In this document: positions 1-10,047 of the stretch, piece after piece
How positions within the stretch are numbered: the stretch's first letter is position 1
Layout of the letters: every line of letters starts with the position of its first letter
DNA from: Clostridium sp. D53t1_180928_C8
Lineage (GTDB): Bacteria > Bacillota > Clostridia > Clostridiales > Clostridiaceae
Reading direction: 5' to 3'
Assembly: GCF_015667795.1 (NCBI RefSeq)
Contig: NZ_JADPEL010000004.1
Span: 126,089 to 190,088, forward strand
DNA: 64,000 bases
Notes under the pieces: generated by a model
What the model was told of the DNA's origin: nothing
Databases searched by the model: none
Seen by the model: the letters and a program-made list of their open reading frames with translations, nothing else
Program-made: the position numbers and the translations under genes

Positions 1-207
1 ATATAAATAATAACTATTCACAAAGAATATAAATGAATTTATTATTCCTACTGGGTAAGCTTTTACTGTAAACCCATATATAGCAAATAATATGCACCCT
101 ATTGAATTTATTACTCTAAGCTTTACTATATCAGTCATAATTATGGATATAGCAATCATAATTGATGCTACATATCCAACCCACTCAATTACTGGTATGC
201 CAAACAT
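1..207 (-). CDS. Partial small membrane protein (N-terminal 69 codons), possibly YgjV-like
   Basis: An open frame runs from an ATG at 207 off the left edge of the window, so the C-terminus is missing. A ribosome binding site (GGAGTGG) sits about 6 bases upstream of the ATG. The visible protein starts MFGIPVIEWVGYVASIM and is hydrophobic, with about three closely spaced membrane helices and short polar turns such as TDIVKLRVINS and YGFTVKAYP. This pattern resembles small bacterial inner-membrane proteins of the YgjV type, but I cannot confirm the family. It is divergent from the sulfatase gene on its right. Confidence 0.55.
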   Translation of the reverse strand, partial: MFGIPVIEWVGYVASIMIAISIIMTDIVKLRVINSIGCILFAIYGFTVKAYPVGIINSFIFFVNSYYLY

Positions 208-433
208 TGTAACCACTCCATTCTAATTTTATTTACTAAAATTAGTTTGTACAAAATATCTTAAATTTAAAAAGTAAATTTATGTAATATGAATTGGATT
301 TTTATTGTTAATTCCATTAAATTTCTCTTAATATTCTCTTAAGTTAATTTCAAAAAAAATATTTTAAGTATATAATATATTTGAAACTTGTAATTTCTCA
401 AGGTATCTACCAGAAAGGAGTTATTATCTTATA

Positions 434-2191
434 ATGAAACTCAATTTTAAAAATATACCTAAGTACTTATTAATTATATTATATCCATTATTTTTATCAG
501 TTTTATTAGAATATAATATATGTCAGAATTTTAATGGTACATTAAAGTTCTTAATGAAAAAACCCAATATATTATTATTTAATATTATTATTTGCGCTAT
601 ATTATTTACTATAATTTTCCTTATATTTAAAAAAGCTTATTTATCTATGGCCATTCATGGAGGTATATTTTACATCCTCTCATGTATTGAATATTTTAAA
701 TATAAAACTAGCGGAAGTCATTTAGTAATTAGTGATTTACTAATGACTAAAAATATAAGTGATGTAGGAAAATTTGCTTCATTAAAAATTACTTATCCAC
801 TAGTTCTTAACTTTGTAATATTAGTTGTATATATTTTATTAACTTATAAAAACAATTTAACTTTAGACTTTTCACTTAAAAAGCGTATCTGTAGTTGCGT
901 ATTTATAAGTATGTTAATAACTATATTCTTAACAACTTCTATATCTGCTAAGATTTTTTCTGTTTTTGAAATAGAAACGCCTGCAGCTACTAATATTCTA
1001 GAAAGTAACGAACAATTTAGTGATATAGGTTTTCTGCCTTATTTAGCAAAGACTACATCTGAAAACTTAATGGATATTGTAAATCCACCAGAAAATTATA
1101 GTTATGACTCTATAAAAAATCTAATATCTAATAATGATGTAGATAATAATACTGAAAAAAACACTGAAAATACTCCTAATGTTATTTTCATTATGTCTGA
1201 ATCCTTTAGTGATTTTAGAGTTTTTGATTCATTAAATATTAATAATGATATTTATTCAGGATTTGATTCAGTTGGTTCTGAAGGATATGTTGGCAACTGT
1301 GTAGTTCCAACCTTTGGAGGATATACCACAAGAACTGAGTTTGAATTGTTAACAGGTTTACCAACCTATGCAATTAATACACCATCAGTTCCACAAAACT
1401 TATTAAAAAAGCAAGAATTTATTGATACTATTCCAAGTTACTTCAAAACTCTTGGTTATAATACAGCATATATTCATCCCTTTAGTAAAACATTTTATGA
1501 TAGGGATACATTATATACAGAATATGGATTTGATAACCTATATTTTGACGATAGTATGACAGTTGAAACTGAAAACTTTAGAAGATATATTTCTGATAAA
1601 AGTGTTTTTAATCAAATTAAAAGTGTTTTACAGGCAAATAAAAGTCCAAGTTATATCTTTGCAACTACTATGCAAAATCACCAACCATACTATGCTGAAA
1701 CTGCTGAAGGTGCAGACCAACTATCTTATTATTTAGCTGGTGTTAAAGAGACTAGTGATCAATTAAAAGAATTTACAAATTGGTTAAAAGATTTTAATGA
1801 AGATGTAATACTTGTTTTTGTAGGTGATCACTTCCCATTCTTTACTCCTGATGATAATGTTTATGATAGATTAGGAGTTTCTGATAATAATGCTGATTTA
1901 ATTTACAATCAAAAATATATACTATGGAATAATTATGATTCTAGTATTTTTAATACAAATATTAATACTATTTCTGCATTTTATATACCTTTTGTTTTAT
2001 TAGATTTAATTAATTCTAAAGAAACAGATTTTATAGAAACTATGCAGAAATTAATGAATGAATATCCACTATACTCACCAAGTATTCAAAGTTCTGATTC
2101 TAGAAATGAATCTTTAGATTTAATTACTTATGATAGAGTTATAGGAGAAAATTATAGTTCTAATATTAAAAATAATGATAATATTAAATAA
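434..2191 (+). CDS. LTA synthase family membrane sulfatase (phosphoglycerol transferase)
   Basis: 585 residues. About five hydrophobic segments in residues 10-170 are followed by an extracellular sulfatase-fold domain (about 247-540). Family marks are visible: PNVIFIMSES (metal-binding Glu about 255), GGYTTRTEFELLTG (Thr about 298 aligns with the catalytic Thr of LtaS), and VGDHFPFF near 470. Enzymes of this family transfer glycerol phosphate from phosphatidylglycerol to lipoteichoic acid or glycans outside the membrane. The substrate here is not evident, and clostridia often carry several paralogues. AAAGGAG lies about 13 bases before the ATG, slightly far. It is a single-gene unit closed by a strong hairpin that faces the giant surface-protein gene. 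Confidence 0.85.
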   Translation: MKLNFKNIPKYLLIILYPLFLSVLLEYNICQNFNGTLKFLMKKPNILLFNIIICAILFTIIFLIFKKAYLSMAIHGGIFYILSCIEYFKYKTSGSHLVISDLLMTKNISDVGKFASLKITYPLVLNFVILVVYILLTYKNNLTLDFSLKKRICSCVFISMLITIFLTTSISAKIFSVFEIETPAATNILESNEQFSDIGFLPYLAKTTSENLMDIVNPPENYSYDSIKNLISNNDVDNNTEKNTENTPNVIFIMSESFSDFRVFDSLNINNDIYSGFDSVGSEGYVGNCVVPTFGGYTTRTEFELLTGLPTYAINTPSVPQNLLKKQEFIDTIPSYFKTLGYNTAYIHPFSKTFYDRDTLYTEYGFDNLYFDDSMTVETENFRRYISDKSVFNQIKSVLQANKSPSYIFATTMQNHQPYYAETAEGADQLSYYLAGVKETSDQLKEFTNWLKDFNEDVILVFVGDHFPFFTPDDNVYDRLGVSDNNADLIYNQKYILWNNYDSSIFNTNINTISAFYIPFVLLDLINSKETDFIETMQKLMNEYPLYSPSIQSSDSRNESLDLITYDRVIGENYSSNIKNNDNIK

Positions 2192-2234
2192 AAAAAATGC
2201 AACTAAGATTTATTATTTCTTAGTTGCATTTTTT
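2192..2234. terminator. Bidirectional terminator between convergent genes
   Basis: A perfect 17-bp inverted repeat (2192-2208 with 2218-2234, core ATGCAACTAAGA) has a 9-base loop and A/T runs on both sides. It can stop the sulfatase gene on the plus strand and the giant surface-protein gene on the minus strand. Confidence 0.9.
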
Positions 2235-2259
2235 ATTTAAAATGAAGGTTAACTGTAAG

Positions 2260-5200
2260 CTATTTTCTAATTTTCTTTTTATTTATTAATAATATATCTC
2301 CAATAGCAACTATTAAAATAGCAAATGTTAATATATAAATTGAAATCTCATTACCAGTTACCGGTAGGTTATTGTTACCTGAATTATAACCATTATTATT
2401 TGGTTTATTATCTGGATTAACTTGTGGTTTATCTTCTGTTTCTTCCTCTTTATCATCATCTAAATCTGGCTTTCCATCACCTTTAGAAGTATCTACTAAA
2501 GAATATATACCTAATAAATCACTCTCAAAAATAATATTATTATCCTTTACTACAAATTCAATACTTATTTTTTCACCCTTGGAATTTATTAAATATAAAA
2601 GTAAATTATCTTTATTATAATCTGCTGGTATTGGAATTGTAACTTTAGCTTTTCCACCAGTTGGTTGTACCTTTTCACCATTTACTTCTACAAAAATATC
2701 ATATGATATAAATACATTACCTATATCCTTAATAATATTTAAAACATAATCATAAATAGACCCTGATTCAACTTTTTCTACCTTAAGGTCAGCTTCATTA
2801 GAAATAACGCCTTCCTTAGCCTCTACTCTTATTCCAGTTTCGGTATCTGTCTTGTCAAAAGGAAGCTTTTCATCTGGAATTCCTTGCTTACCATTTACTT
2901 TAACTATTATAGAGTCGGTATCCATAGTTATATTTCCATCTGAAACAGTAAAGACTACATATACTTCAGTATCATTTTCTGGTGTAGTTATATTTCCATT
3001 AACATCGATAATACCTTCTGGATTAGTAGTTTTTATTGATACATTAAGCCCCTCTTCAACATTAGGTAATACTAATTTATTTTCTACAATACTTGGGCTA
3101 TAATTATTATTTATTGAACTTATTGCATCTCTTACTTTATTTTCCCTTACTGTAACATTACATATAGCTCTTATATCTGAATCTGCAACTGTACCTTCTA
3201 CTGTAAATACAGATACTTTTTCATATAAATCTGAAGAAATACTATTCCATACAACGTTAACTTCACTAGTTGTACCATCTGAATAAGTTATAGTCACTAC
3301 AATTGGTAATACTGGTTCTATTCCTGCTATTGTTTCTACATCAACTTCAGAAATTGATATAATTGTAGGAACTTCTATCTCCGGAACCGCATATACCTTC
3401 CATTCAATAACACCTAAACCTAATTTACTTGGATATAAATTCATTCTTAATGCTGTTGTTGTTACAGCTTTAAATGTTGTTCTATTGTATTGATCTGCTT
3501 CTCCACCTAAACCTACTGCATCTTCAACATACTTCCATTCTCCATTTTCAGCAAGGTATTGGAAATCTACTGAACCTGGCATATTTATTCCACCACCATC
3601 AGTGAAGTAATATACGTCTGTAGCATCAATTGTTACTGGGCTTTCCCAAGTATATTGTAGCCATTCATCTAATCCTTCTTCACCCCAGTTATGCCATAAT
3701 CCATGACTCTTATCACTAGAGTTTACTGGATCAAATCCATCATTTATAGTAGTTATTCCACCTAAATCTGAATTTGTATATTTTGCTGTTGGAGTCGCAT
3801 CTGGTGCTATATTTGTACGTTCAACTTCTGGAATTTCTTCTTCCTTACCATTTACAACTACCTTACAAATTGCTTTAACATCAGTTCCTTCAACTGAACC
3901 ATTAACTGTAAACTCACCATCATTTTCATACTTATCTTCACTTATTTCATCCCAAACTACATTATATCTAGCTATTGTATTATCTGAAAGCTTAGCAGTT
4001 ACCTTTTTAGGTAATACTGGTTTAATACCTGCTTCAGTTTCTACTATAACTTCTGCAAAACTAACTACTACTGGATTTTCTGGTTTTGTTTCTGATACTA
4101 CTACTTCACATATAGCTTTAATATTAGAACCTTCAACTATACCTTCTACAGTAAACTTACCTTCATTTTCATAAAGCTCTGATGATATTTCATTCCAGTT
4201 AACTTCAACTTCTATTTCAGTATAATCACCTAAAATACCTTTAATAGTAGTTGGTAATTCTGGTTTGATACCTGGCTTAGTCCATATACTTTCAGTCATA
4301 TATCCTACTAACTTTTGTTCGTATATACCCTTTATAAAGTTATTATCTAAAGCTGTACTATAAACTCTAAAATCATCTAAAGCAAATTCATTCATAATAG
4401 TTCCATAATAGTTTTTACTAATTAACACTTGCTCTGTAACTGGTTTACTTATAGTTTTAGGACTTCCCACAACTTCAATTTCTTGAGCTACACCATTTCT
4501 ATAAATATTACCTGTTTGTGTTTTAGAATTCCATGTTATAGCCACATTAACCCACTCATCTTCACCAAAGAATTCGCTAGCTGATGCATTTACTTTAAAT
4601 CCTGTTGATCCTCCATCTATCCACATACCTACTGGTGATCCTGATGTTGCATTAATAAACCATCCTGTTGTACTCCAATCTCCTTTTGCCCATGCAATAA
4701 TAGCTTCTCCTCTTAATGCAGTTTGTCTATTTAACCAATAAGAAATTGTTACATTTGGTGAAGCAAAATCTGTTCCTGCATTTTGAACTGCAATAAAGTT
4801 ACCATTGTCTCTATTCATTAACACTCCACTGTTTGATTTTCCATCAACTAATGTACTTTCAATATCAGTTCCATTAATTACTGCAGTGTGTACATTACCA
4901 GATAAATCTTCAATTTTATTTTCATTAATTTCATCAAAGCTATATCTAGCTACTAAATATGGATTTTCATCTGCTGAAATAACTTCAATATTTGCTATAG
5001 CCTTTAGATCTGTTCCTTCTAAAGTTCCATAAACTCTAAATTCACCAGTTGTAGCGTATAAATCCTTTGTTAATTCATCCCAAATAACTTCAGACTCTCC
5101 ATAAGTTCCGTTTGATAAAATTCCATTAACCATTTCTGGAAGCTCTGGCTTAACAGTTTTATAAGTCATAACATTAACTTCTTCAACTTTTTCTAATACT

Positions 5201-8200
5201 ATATCTTCTTTTATTTCATATCTATCTTTTATTTCCTCTGCTGAAAGAGCCTTTGTTAAAATGTAGAATTCATCTATTGCTCCATTTAATAATGAAACAC
5301 CTTCAAATTGTGATTTTCCTATATAATTTTTAGGAGTTGTTTCTAAATCTGCTAAGTTAAATGATATATTTGTATTTTCACCTTCTAATACACCATCAAC
5401 ATATAATGATGCAGTACTATTGCTAATAGTTACAGTTATATTTTTCCAATATCCTGAAACAAATTTTTTGTCTGATTTAATTACAATATCTTTGCCATTA
5501 TCTAAATCTGGAATAGTTAATTGTGCTTTACCCCCCTCTACAAATGATAGATATAAGCATTCACCATCTACATTACCAAGTTCAAATAATCTTGATCCTG
5601 ATATCGGAGCTTCATTAAGATTTACATAAGCTGAAATTGTAACATCTTCAACTCTCTTAGTAATATTCTTAGGTAATTGTACATATCCAGTTTTTCCATT
5701 AAACTTTATAGCATTTCCAATCTTACCTTCAATAATCTCTCTTCTTGCAACTATATCCCCATCATTATTAGATCCTGAAGTATCTTTTACAGTATCTTCT
5801 TCAATACTATCAAAGGTATATTCTAATAATACCTCTGGTAGTGGTGGATCTTCCTTAACTATAATAGTTACTCTATCTGAACTTGATAATTCACCATCAC
5901 TTACTACTAATTCAAATTCATAAGCTCCAGCCTTAGTTACCTTTCCTTTTGTTATTAACTTATCACTATTTTCTAATTTAGCTTCTCCACCTTCTGGTCC
6001 ACTAACCATTTTCCATTCATAAGTTAATTCTAAGTTTGGATAACCGTCATCAGTAGCATTTCCCTTTAAAGTAAAGCCTTCAGAACGTAAAGTTTCACTT
6101 CCTTCACCTGCTTCTACAACTGGAGCTGTATTTTCAGGAGTTTCTCCTAAAACAATTGTAACTTCAGCATCAGTTTCTGGCATTGGTACATTAACAACAG
6201 CATCTTTTCCCTCTATACAATTAAATTGTCCTGCTACTTCTCCATTTACTAATAAGTCATAAGAACCAGCCTTAAGACCAGTAAATGATATAGCAGAATT
6301 ATGAGCAGTTTTATTTAAGTTTTTAATATTGAAAGTAGCACCTGTTCCATCTTTATTTACTTTAGCTTGAGTATATTGATCATTATCAAACTCAATATAT
6401 ATTTCTTCATCTATTAAGTTTAATTTCATAAATAAACCATCTTTAGGAACTATAGTGTAATATTCGCCATTATCGGTAGCTTCACATCCATATCCGAATA
6501 AACCAAATACAGGATCCACAGTTACATCCGAAGATAAAATTTGTAATGCTCCAAACAGACCTAAATCAGCCTCACCAGCCATTTGTCTCCAACCATTATG
6601 AAGAGTTCCTCCACCAGTACCTTGTCCCCCTAAGTTACCTTTTTCAGCTTGGTATGTCCAAGAAACTGTACCTATATTGTCTTCAGCACCGCACATTTGT
6701 CCTGAATTTATAGCTGTTAAGTTCGCAATTTTACCAGCATAGTTTATTCTTTCAGCATAAGCTTTTTCTTCTTGCGTCATATCATTATCTTGAAGTCTTA
6801 GCCAGTCATCCATACAGTATCCTGCTAATGAAGCTGTGTATTGGAAGTTCCACCAATTTTCACCACATATTGTTGTTGGAACACCATAATGATACCAAAC
6901 AGATTGTAATCCACGACAAGCTCTTGTCTTCCAATCTATTTTTTCCATCATTTCTGTATTTCCTTGAAGCTTAGCTAAAGTGTAAACAGCTTCTTCACCA
7001 GTATTATCGTAAGTATACTCTGATCCATATGGATACTTAGTATTTTTAAAGTTGTTATATTTCTTTTCCATAATATCTTCTATAGTTTTAGCTTCATCAT
7101 AGAACCCTTCTACTTCTAAAGCTTCAATTATAGCTGGAGTTGTTAATTCTCCCATAAGACCAGTTTCCCAGTTATACGCAACTCTATCTCCATATAAAGC
7201 TTTCATTATATTGTAAGCCCTTAATAAATAAGTTTCTGGAGATTCTATATAGTCAACCATTTCCGGATACTTTCTTGCTATTTGATACATTGAAAAATAA
7301 GTGTTATATATGTGTGGATAAGCATATCCTCTATAAGTTGGTGTTGTATTTGGTTCTGGCATTAAGAAGTCATGTATTAAATAATCATCTTGATGCTCTG
7401 CCATTAATCCATTCCAAATTGCAGTATCTAAATACTCATCAACAGCTATAATTTGTTCAACAACTGGTTGGTATACATTCTTTTCAGCTAAGTATTCACC
7501 ATGAGTTAATCCCCAGTCATCTCCCCATCCCCAATATCCATTGAAGACACCTCTTTTACTTTGTGTATCCATCATCCAATCATCAAATACTTTATCATAT
7601 ATTTCTCCTGGGGCATCCCATTGAGTTTTTTCAACCATAAAGTCTCCATGAGTTTCTAAAGCATCTGCAACAGGTTCAATAGCATAGAACTGTAATACTG
7701 TCTCTTTTCCATCTTCATAGTATATATGAACATTATTTTGTCCAAGACAAGATAATCTTATTTCATATATATGATGAAGTTCTCCGTCAACAGTTTTACT
7801 TTCTAAATATTCAAAAGATGTTCCTACATTTTTTGTACATGGTATATCTTCATGTTCACAAGTTTTTTCTCCTGAATGTAAATCTGTTTCATGAGGACAT
7901 TCTATTTCTATTTTTGTTATTTGGTCTACATCATTTTTATAATGTAAATCAACTTTAGCTGGCATATCAGTAGAGAAAATCATCCCTGGAAGTGCAACAG
8001 CATCAATTAATCCCTCTTCATAAAGTGTAGTTTTCATATCTGCTTCATCTTGTGCAACTGAAAAGTTAAAAGCATATGTTTTACTTTCATTTGCCTCTAA
8101 GAATAAAGAAGTATTTTCTAAGTATCCTCTATTAGTTTTCTTTATTACATTGGAATGTATATAAAAAACATTCAATCCATTAGCCCAACCTGCTTGATCT

Positions 8201-8985
8201 TGAGCCCAATTAGTTTGACCTCTTTCTTCTATTCTCCAGTGATCTTGATATTCAAAGCCTGCTTCTGTATCTGCATCTGGAGTCATTACTAAAAATTGAC
8301 CTTGTCCACTTGGTCTTGTTATATAAATATATGATGATTCATTACTTACATAAGAGTGATCAACTACTCTTGTTTCATATATTTCTTCTCCGCCTGGCCA
8401 TATTTCATTAAAAGCAAGTGGCAATCCAAAATCGCCAAATTCTATTTTCTCATCTCTAGTATTTGTAACTGTAATCTCCCAACGAAGCTTATCATCTACT
8501 AGTGAATATGTTTCAACTAACTTAAAATCTTTTATACCCTTATCTTCAGTTGCATTCTCATAAGTTATTACAACCTTATTTCCATCTAACTTTATATCTC
8601 TAACTGAATTAGATGAATTAGTCCAAGACTCTGTCCATTCTGTAGAATCACCAACCTTTGTATTAAACATTAACTCTCCCATCCATTGATGATCATCAGT
8701 ATTTTGATTAGGACTATTTTCTGCATTCATAACATAATTAGTTGGGTACTTATCTCCCACAATCATTAAAGAAGTAATTTGACCATATTCTCCAATTTCA
8801 ATATTAAAGAATTCATTAGATAGTTTTATTACATCTCCATTTTTTTCAGCTTTAGTTTTTGCTGATACCTTCTTAGTTATAAAATCTGTTGGTAATAGAC
8901 TAATCAGCAAAGCAAATATTATTACCATTGATATTAATCGCCTATACCTCATTAGTCTTGAATTTGATTTTTTCATTAAATTCAA
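2260..8985 (-). CDS. Giant LPxTG-anchored multimodular surface protein with DUF5695-type glycosidase-like domain
   Basis: 2241 residues. Order: signal peptide (1-42); a DUF5695-like (alpha/alpha)-barrel catalytic-type region (about 50-940); a PKD/Ig-like module (about 950-1040); LamG 1 (1050-1255); Big_4 Ig-like 1 (1265-1337); LamG 2 (1342-1560); Big_4 2 and 3 (1563-1712); an F5/8-C (CBM32-like) module starting TNIAPDATPTAKY (1723-1867); Big_4 4 (1872-1945); a degenerate Ig-like module; a C-terminal beta-domain; Asn-rich spacer; LPVTG (about 2205), hydrophobic helix and KKKIRK tail, i.e. sortase anchoring. A TTG start fits best: GGGGG lies 7 bases before it, while the ATG three codons later is 16 away. 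A cluster of three Cys and three His occurs near residues 369-385. It lies at the 3' end of the arabinoside locus with its own LacI-type operator, so it probably attacks or binds arabinose-containing glycans. No activity is shown by sequence alone. Confidence 0.8.
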   Translation of the reverse strand: MNLMKKSNSRLMRYRRLISMVIIFALLISLLPTDFITKKVSAKTKAEKNGDVIKLSNEFFNIEIGEYGQITSLMIVGDKYPTNYVMNAENSPNQNTDDHQWMGELMFNTKVGDSTEWTESWTNSSNSVRDIKLDGNKVVITYENATEDKGIKDFKLVETYSLVDDKLRWEITVTNTRDEKIEFGDFGLPLAFNEIWPGGEEIYETRVVDHSYVSNESSYIYITRPSGQGQFLVMTPDADTEAGFEYQDHWRIEERGQTNWAQDQAGWANGLNVFYIHSNVIKKTNRGYLENTSLFLEANESKTYAFNFSVAQDEADMKTTLYEEGLIDAVALPGMIFSTDMPAKVDLHYKNDVDQITKIEIECPHETDLHSGEKTCEHEDIPCTKNVGTSFEYLESKTVDGELHHIYEIRLSCLGQNNVHIYYEDGKETVLQFYAIEPVADALETHGDFMVEKTQWDAPGEIYDKVFDDWMMDTQSKRGVFNGYWGWGDDWGLTHGEYLAEKNVYQPVVEQIIAVDEYLDTAIWNGLMAEHQDDYLIHDFLMPEPNTTPTYRGYAYPHIYNTYFSMYQIARKYPEMVDYIESPETYLLRAYNIMKALYGDRVAYNWETGLMGELTTPAIIEALEVEGFYDEAKTIEDIMEKKYNNFKNTKYPYGSEYTYDNTGEEAVYTLAKLQGNTEMMEKIDWKTRACRGLQSVWYHYGVPTTICGENWWNFQYTASLAGYCMDDWLRLQDNDMTQEEKAYAERINYAGKIANLTAINSGQMCGAEDNIGTVSWTYQAEKGNLGGQGTGGGTLHNGWRQMAGEADLGLFGALQILSSDVTVDPVFGLFGYGCEATDNGEYYTIVPKDGLFMKLNLIDEEIYIEFDNDQYTQAKVNKDGTGATFNIKNLNKTAHNSAISFTGLKAGSYDLLVNGEVAGQFNCIEGKDAVVNVPMPETDAEVTIVLGETPENTAPVVEAGEGSETLRSEGFTLKGNATDDGYPNLELTYEWKMVSGPEGGEAKLENSDKLITKGKVTKAGAYEFELVVSDGELSSSDRVTIIVKEDPPLPEVLLEYTFDSIEEDTVKDTSGSNNDGDIVARREIIEGKIGNAIKFNGKTGYVQLPKNITKRVEDVTISAYVNLNEAPISGSRLFELGNVDGECLYLSFVEGGKAQLTIPDLDNGKDIVIKSDKKFVSGYWKNITVTISNSTASLYVDGVLEGENTNISFNLADLETTPKNYIGKSQFEGVSLLNGAIDEFYILTKALSAEEIKDRYEIKEDIVLEKVEEVNVMTYKTVKPELPEMVNGILSNGTYGESEVIWDELTKDLYATTGEFRVYGTLEGTDLKAIANIEVISADENPYLVARYSFDEINENKIEDLSGNVHTAVINGTDIESTLVDGKSNSGVLMNRDNGNFIAVQNAGTDFASPNVTISYWLNRQTALRGEAIIAWAKGDWSTTGWFINATSGSPVGMWIDGGSTGFKVNASASEFFGEDEWVNVAITWNSKTQTGNIYRNGVAQEIEVVGSPKTISKPVTEQVLISKNYYGTIMNEFALDDFRVYSTALDNNFIKGIYEQKLVGYMTESIWTKPGIKPELPTTIKGILGDYTEIEVEVNWNEISSELYENEGKFTVEGIVEGSNIKAICEVVVSETKPENPVVVSFAEVIVETEAGIKPVLPKKVTAKLSDNTIARYNVVWDEISEDKYENDGEFTVNGSVEGTDVKAICKVVVNGKEEEIPEVERTNIAPDATPTAKYTNSDLGGITTINDGFDPVNSSDKSHGLWHNWGEEGLDEWLQYTWESPVTIDATDVYYFTDGGGINMPGSVDFQYLAENGEWKYVEDAVGLGGEADQYNRTTFKAVTTTALRMNLYPSKLGLGVIEWKVYAVPEIEVPTIISISEVDVETIAGIEPVLPIVVTITYSDGTTSEVNVVWNSISSDLYEKVSVFTVEGTVADSDIRAICNVTVRENKVRDAISSINNNYSPSIVENKLVLPNVEEGLNVSIKTTNPEGIIDVNGNITTPENDTEVYVVFTVSDGNITMDTDSIIVKVNGKQGIPDEKLPFDKTDTETGIRVEAKEGVISNEADLKVEKVESGSIYDYVLNIIKDIGNVFISYDIFVEVNGEKVQPTGGKAKVTIPIPADYNKDNLLLYLINSKGEKISIEFVVKDNNIIFESDLLGIYSLVDTSKGDGKPDLDDDKEEETEDKPQVNPDNKPNNNGYNSGNNNLPVTGNEISIYILTFAILIVAIGDILLINKKKIRK

Positions 8986-9008
8986 TTGAATTCCCCCTTT
9001 TAACCAAC

Positions 9009-9019
9009 TTAAACGTTTT
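9009..9019. promoter_or_regulatory. LacI-type operator, copy 1 (giant surface-protein gene)
   Basis: TTAAACGTTTT lies directly upstream of the ribosome binding site of the 2241-residue protein. It extends to TTAAACGTTTTATAAA at 9009-9024, identical to the site before GH127. A weak -10 (TATAAA on the minus strand) overlaps it, so a bound repressor would block initiation. Confidence 0.7.
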
Positions 9020-9034
9020 ATAAAGATTTAAAGA

Positions 9035-9064
9035 AATATAGGTAACTTTACAATTACCTATATT
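9035..9064 (-). terminator. Hairpin after the GH43 gene
   Basis: An 11-bp perfect stem (AATATAGGTAA with TTACCTATATT) and 8-base loop lie just after the GH43 stop codon. The T-run on the minus strand is weak, so this may be a partial terminator or a processing hairpin before the giant gene. Confidence 0.6.
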
Positions 9065-9073
9065 ATCCACTTT

Positions 9074-10012
9074 TTAACTAAATATTAAATTTCCTTCTTC
9101 ATCATACATTAATTTTTTTATAAATGTATGCCTATTTGGATCATATAATGGATCTCCTACTATTTCCTTATAGTTTCTTGCATGATATACTAACATATCT
9201 GTTTCTCCATCTTCTGAAACAGTAAAACAACTATGTCCTGGTCCAAATATTTCTTTTTCGTTATCAGTTTTTAAAACTGGTTTTTCTGATTTATGCCATG
9301 AATCCTTATTTAATAAATCACTATTTTCATCAGCAATTAATACTCCCATACAATAATTATGATCTGTAGCACTAGCAGAATAAGAAATAAATATCTTCCC
9401 ATTTCTATTTATTACAGCTGGTCCTTCATTAACTAAAAAGCCAATCTTTTCCCAGTCATATTCTGGCTCTGCAATCATAACTTGTTTTCCTTCTATTGTC
9501 CAAGGATTACTCATCTTTGCTATATAAAGGTTAGAATTTCCATAAATATTAGGATCTTTTTGTGCCCAAACTAAATACCTAATTCCTCTATGTTCAAATG
9601 TAGTAGAATCTAAAGCAAAGGACTCCCAATTAGTTTTTAGCTGCCCCTTTTCAATCCAATTACCTTCTAACGGATTTTCTGCTTCATTTTCTAAAACAAA
9701 AATTCTATGGTCAAATAAACCTTCATTTGTTTCATTGGTTCTAGCCGCTGCAAAATATATATACCATTTTCCATCAATATAATGAATTTCTGGCGCCCAT
9801 ATATTTGCACTTAACATACCTTCTTCATGTTTTCTCCAAATAGTTACTCCAGCTTCTTCAGCTAATCCATTTATCGTTTTTGATCTTCTTATTTCAATTC
9901 TATCGTATTCAGGTACTGAAGCCGTAAAATAATAATATCCATCTTTATGTTTATATATCCACGGATCTGCTCTTTGTAATATAATAGGTTTTACCAATTC
10001 TTTAACTTTCAT
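9074..10012 (-). CDS. GH43 (subfamily 26-like) exo-alpha-1,5-L-arabinofuranosidase, intracellular
   Basis: 312 residues without signal peptide, one five-bladed propeller. The start reads ILQRADPWIYKHKDGYYYFT (general-base Asp in ADPW), then VPEYDRIEIRR and IWAPEIHYIDGKWYIYFAA. ALDSTTF supplies the pKa-modulating Asp and NEGPAVI the proton-donor Glu. These strings are typical of GH43_26 enzymes, which release arabinose from alpha-1,5-arabino-oligosaccharides. GGAGG lies 6 bases before the ATG. The gene follows the ArsR-type regulator by 35 bases and is probably co-transcribed with it. Confidence 0.85.
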   Translation of the reverse strand: MKVKELVKPIILQRADPWIYKHKDGYYYFTASVPEYDRIEIRRSKTINGLAEEAGVTIWRKHEEGMLSANIWAPEIHYIDGKWYIYFAAARTNETNEGLFDHRIFVLENEAENPLEGNWIEKGQLKTNWESFALDSTTFEHRGIRYLVWAQKDPNIYGNSNLYIAKMSNPWTIEGKQVMIAEPEYDWEKIGFLVNEGPAVINRNGKIFISYSASATDHNYCMGVLIADENSDLLNKDSWHKSEKPVLKTDNEKEIFGPGHSCFTVSEDGETDMLVYHARNYKEIVGDPLYDPNRHTFIKKLMYDEEGNLIFS

Positions 10013-10047
10013 AATAATCCTCCATACCCTATCCCAAATCTTTTATG

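Noticed and set aside
2852-3103. Plus-strand open frames inside the giant surface-protein gene (also near 4805 and 5420)
   Set aside because: They are opposite-strand shadows with no ribosome binding site and no protein-like composition.
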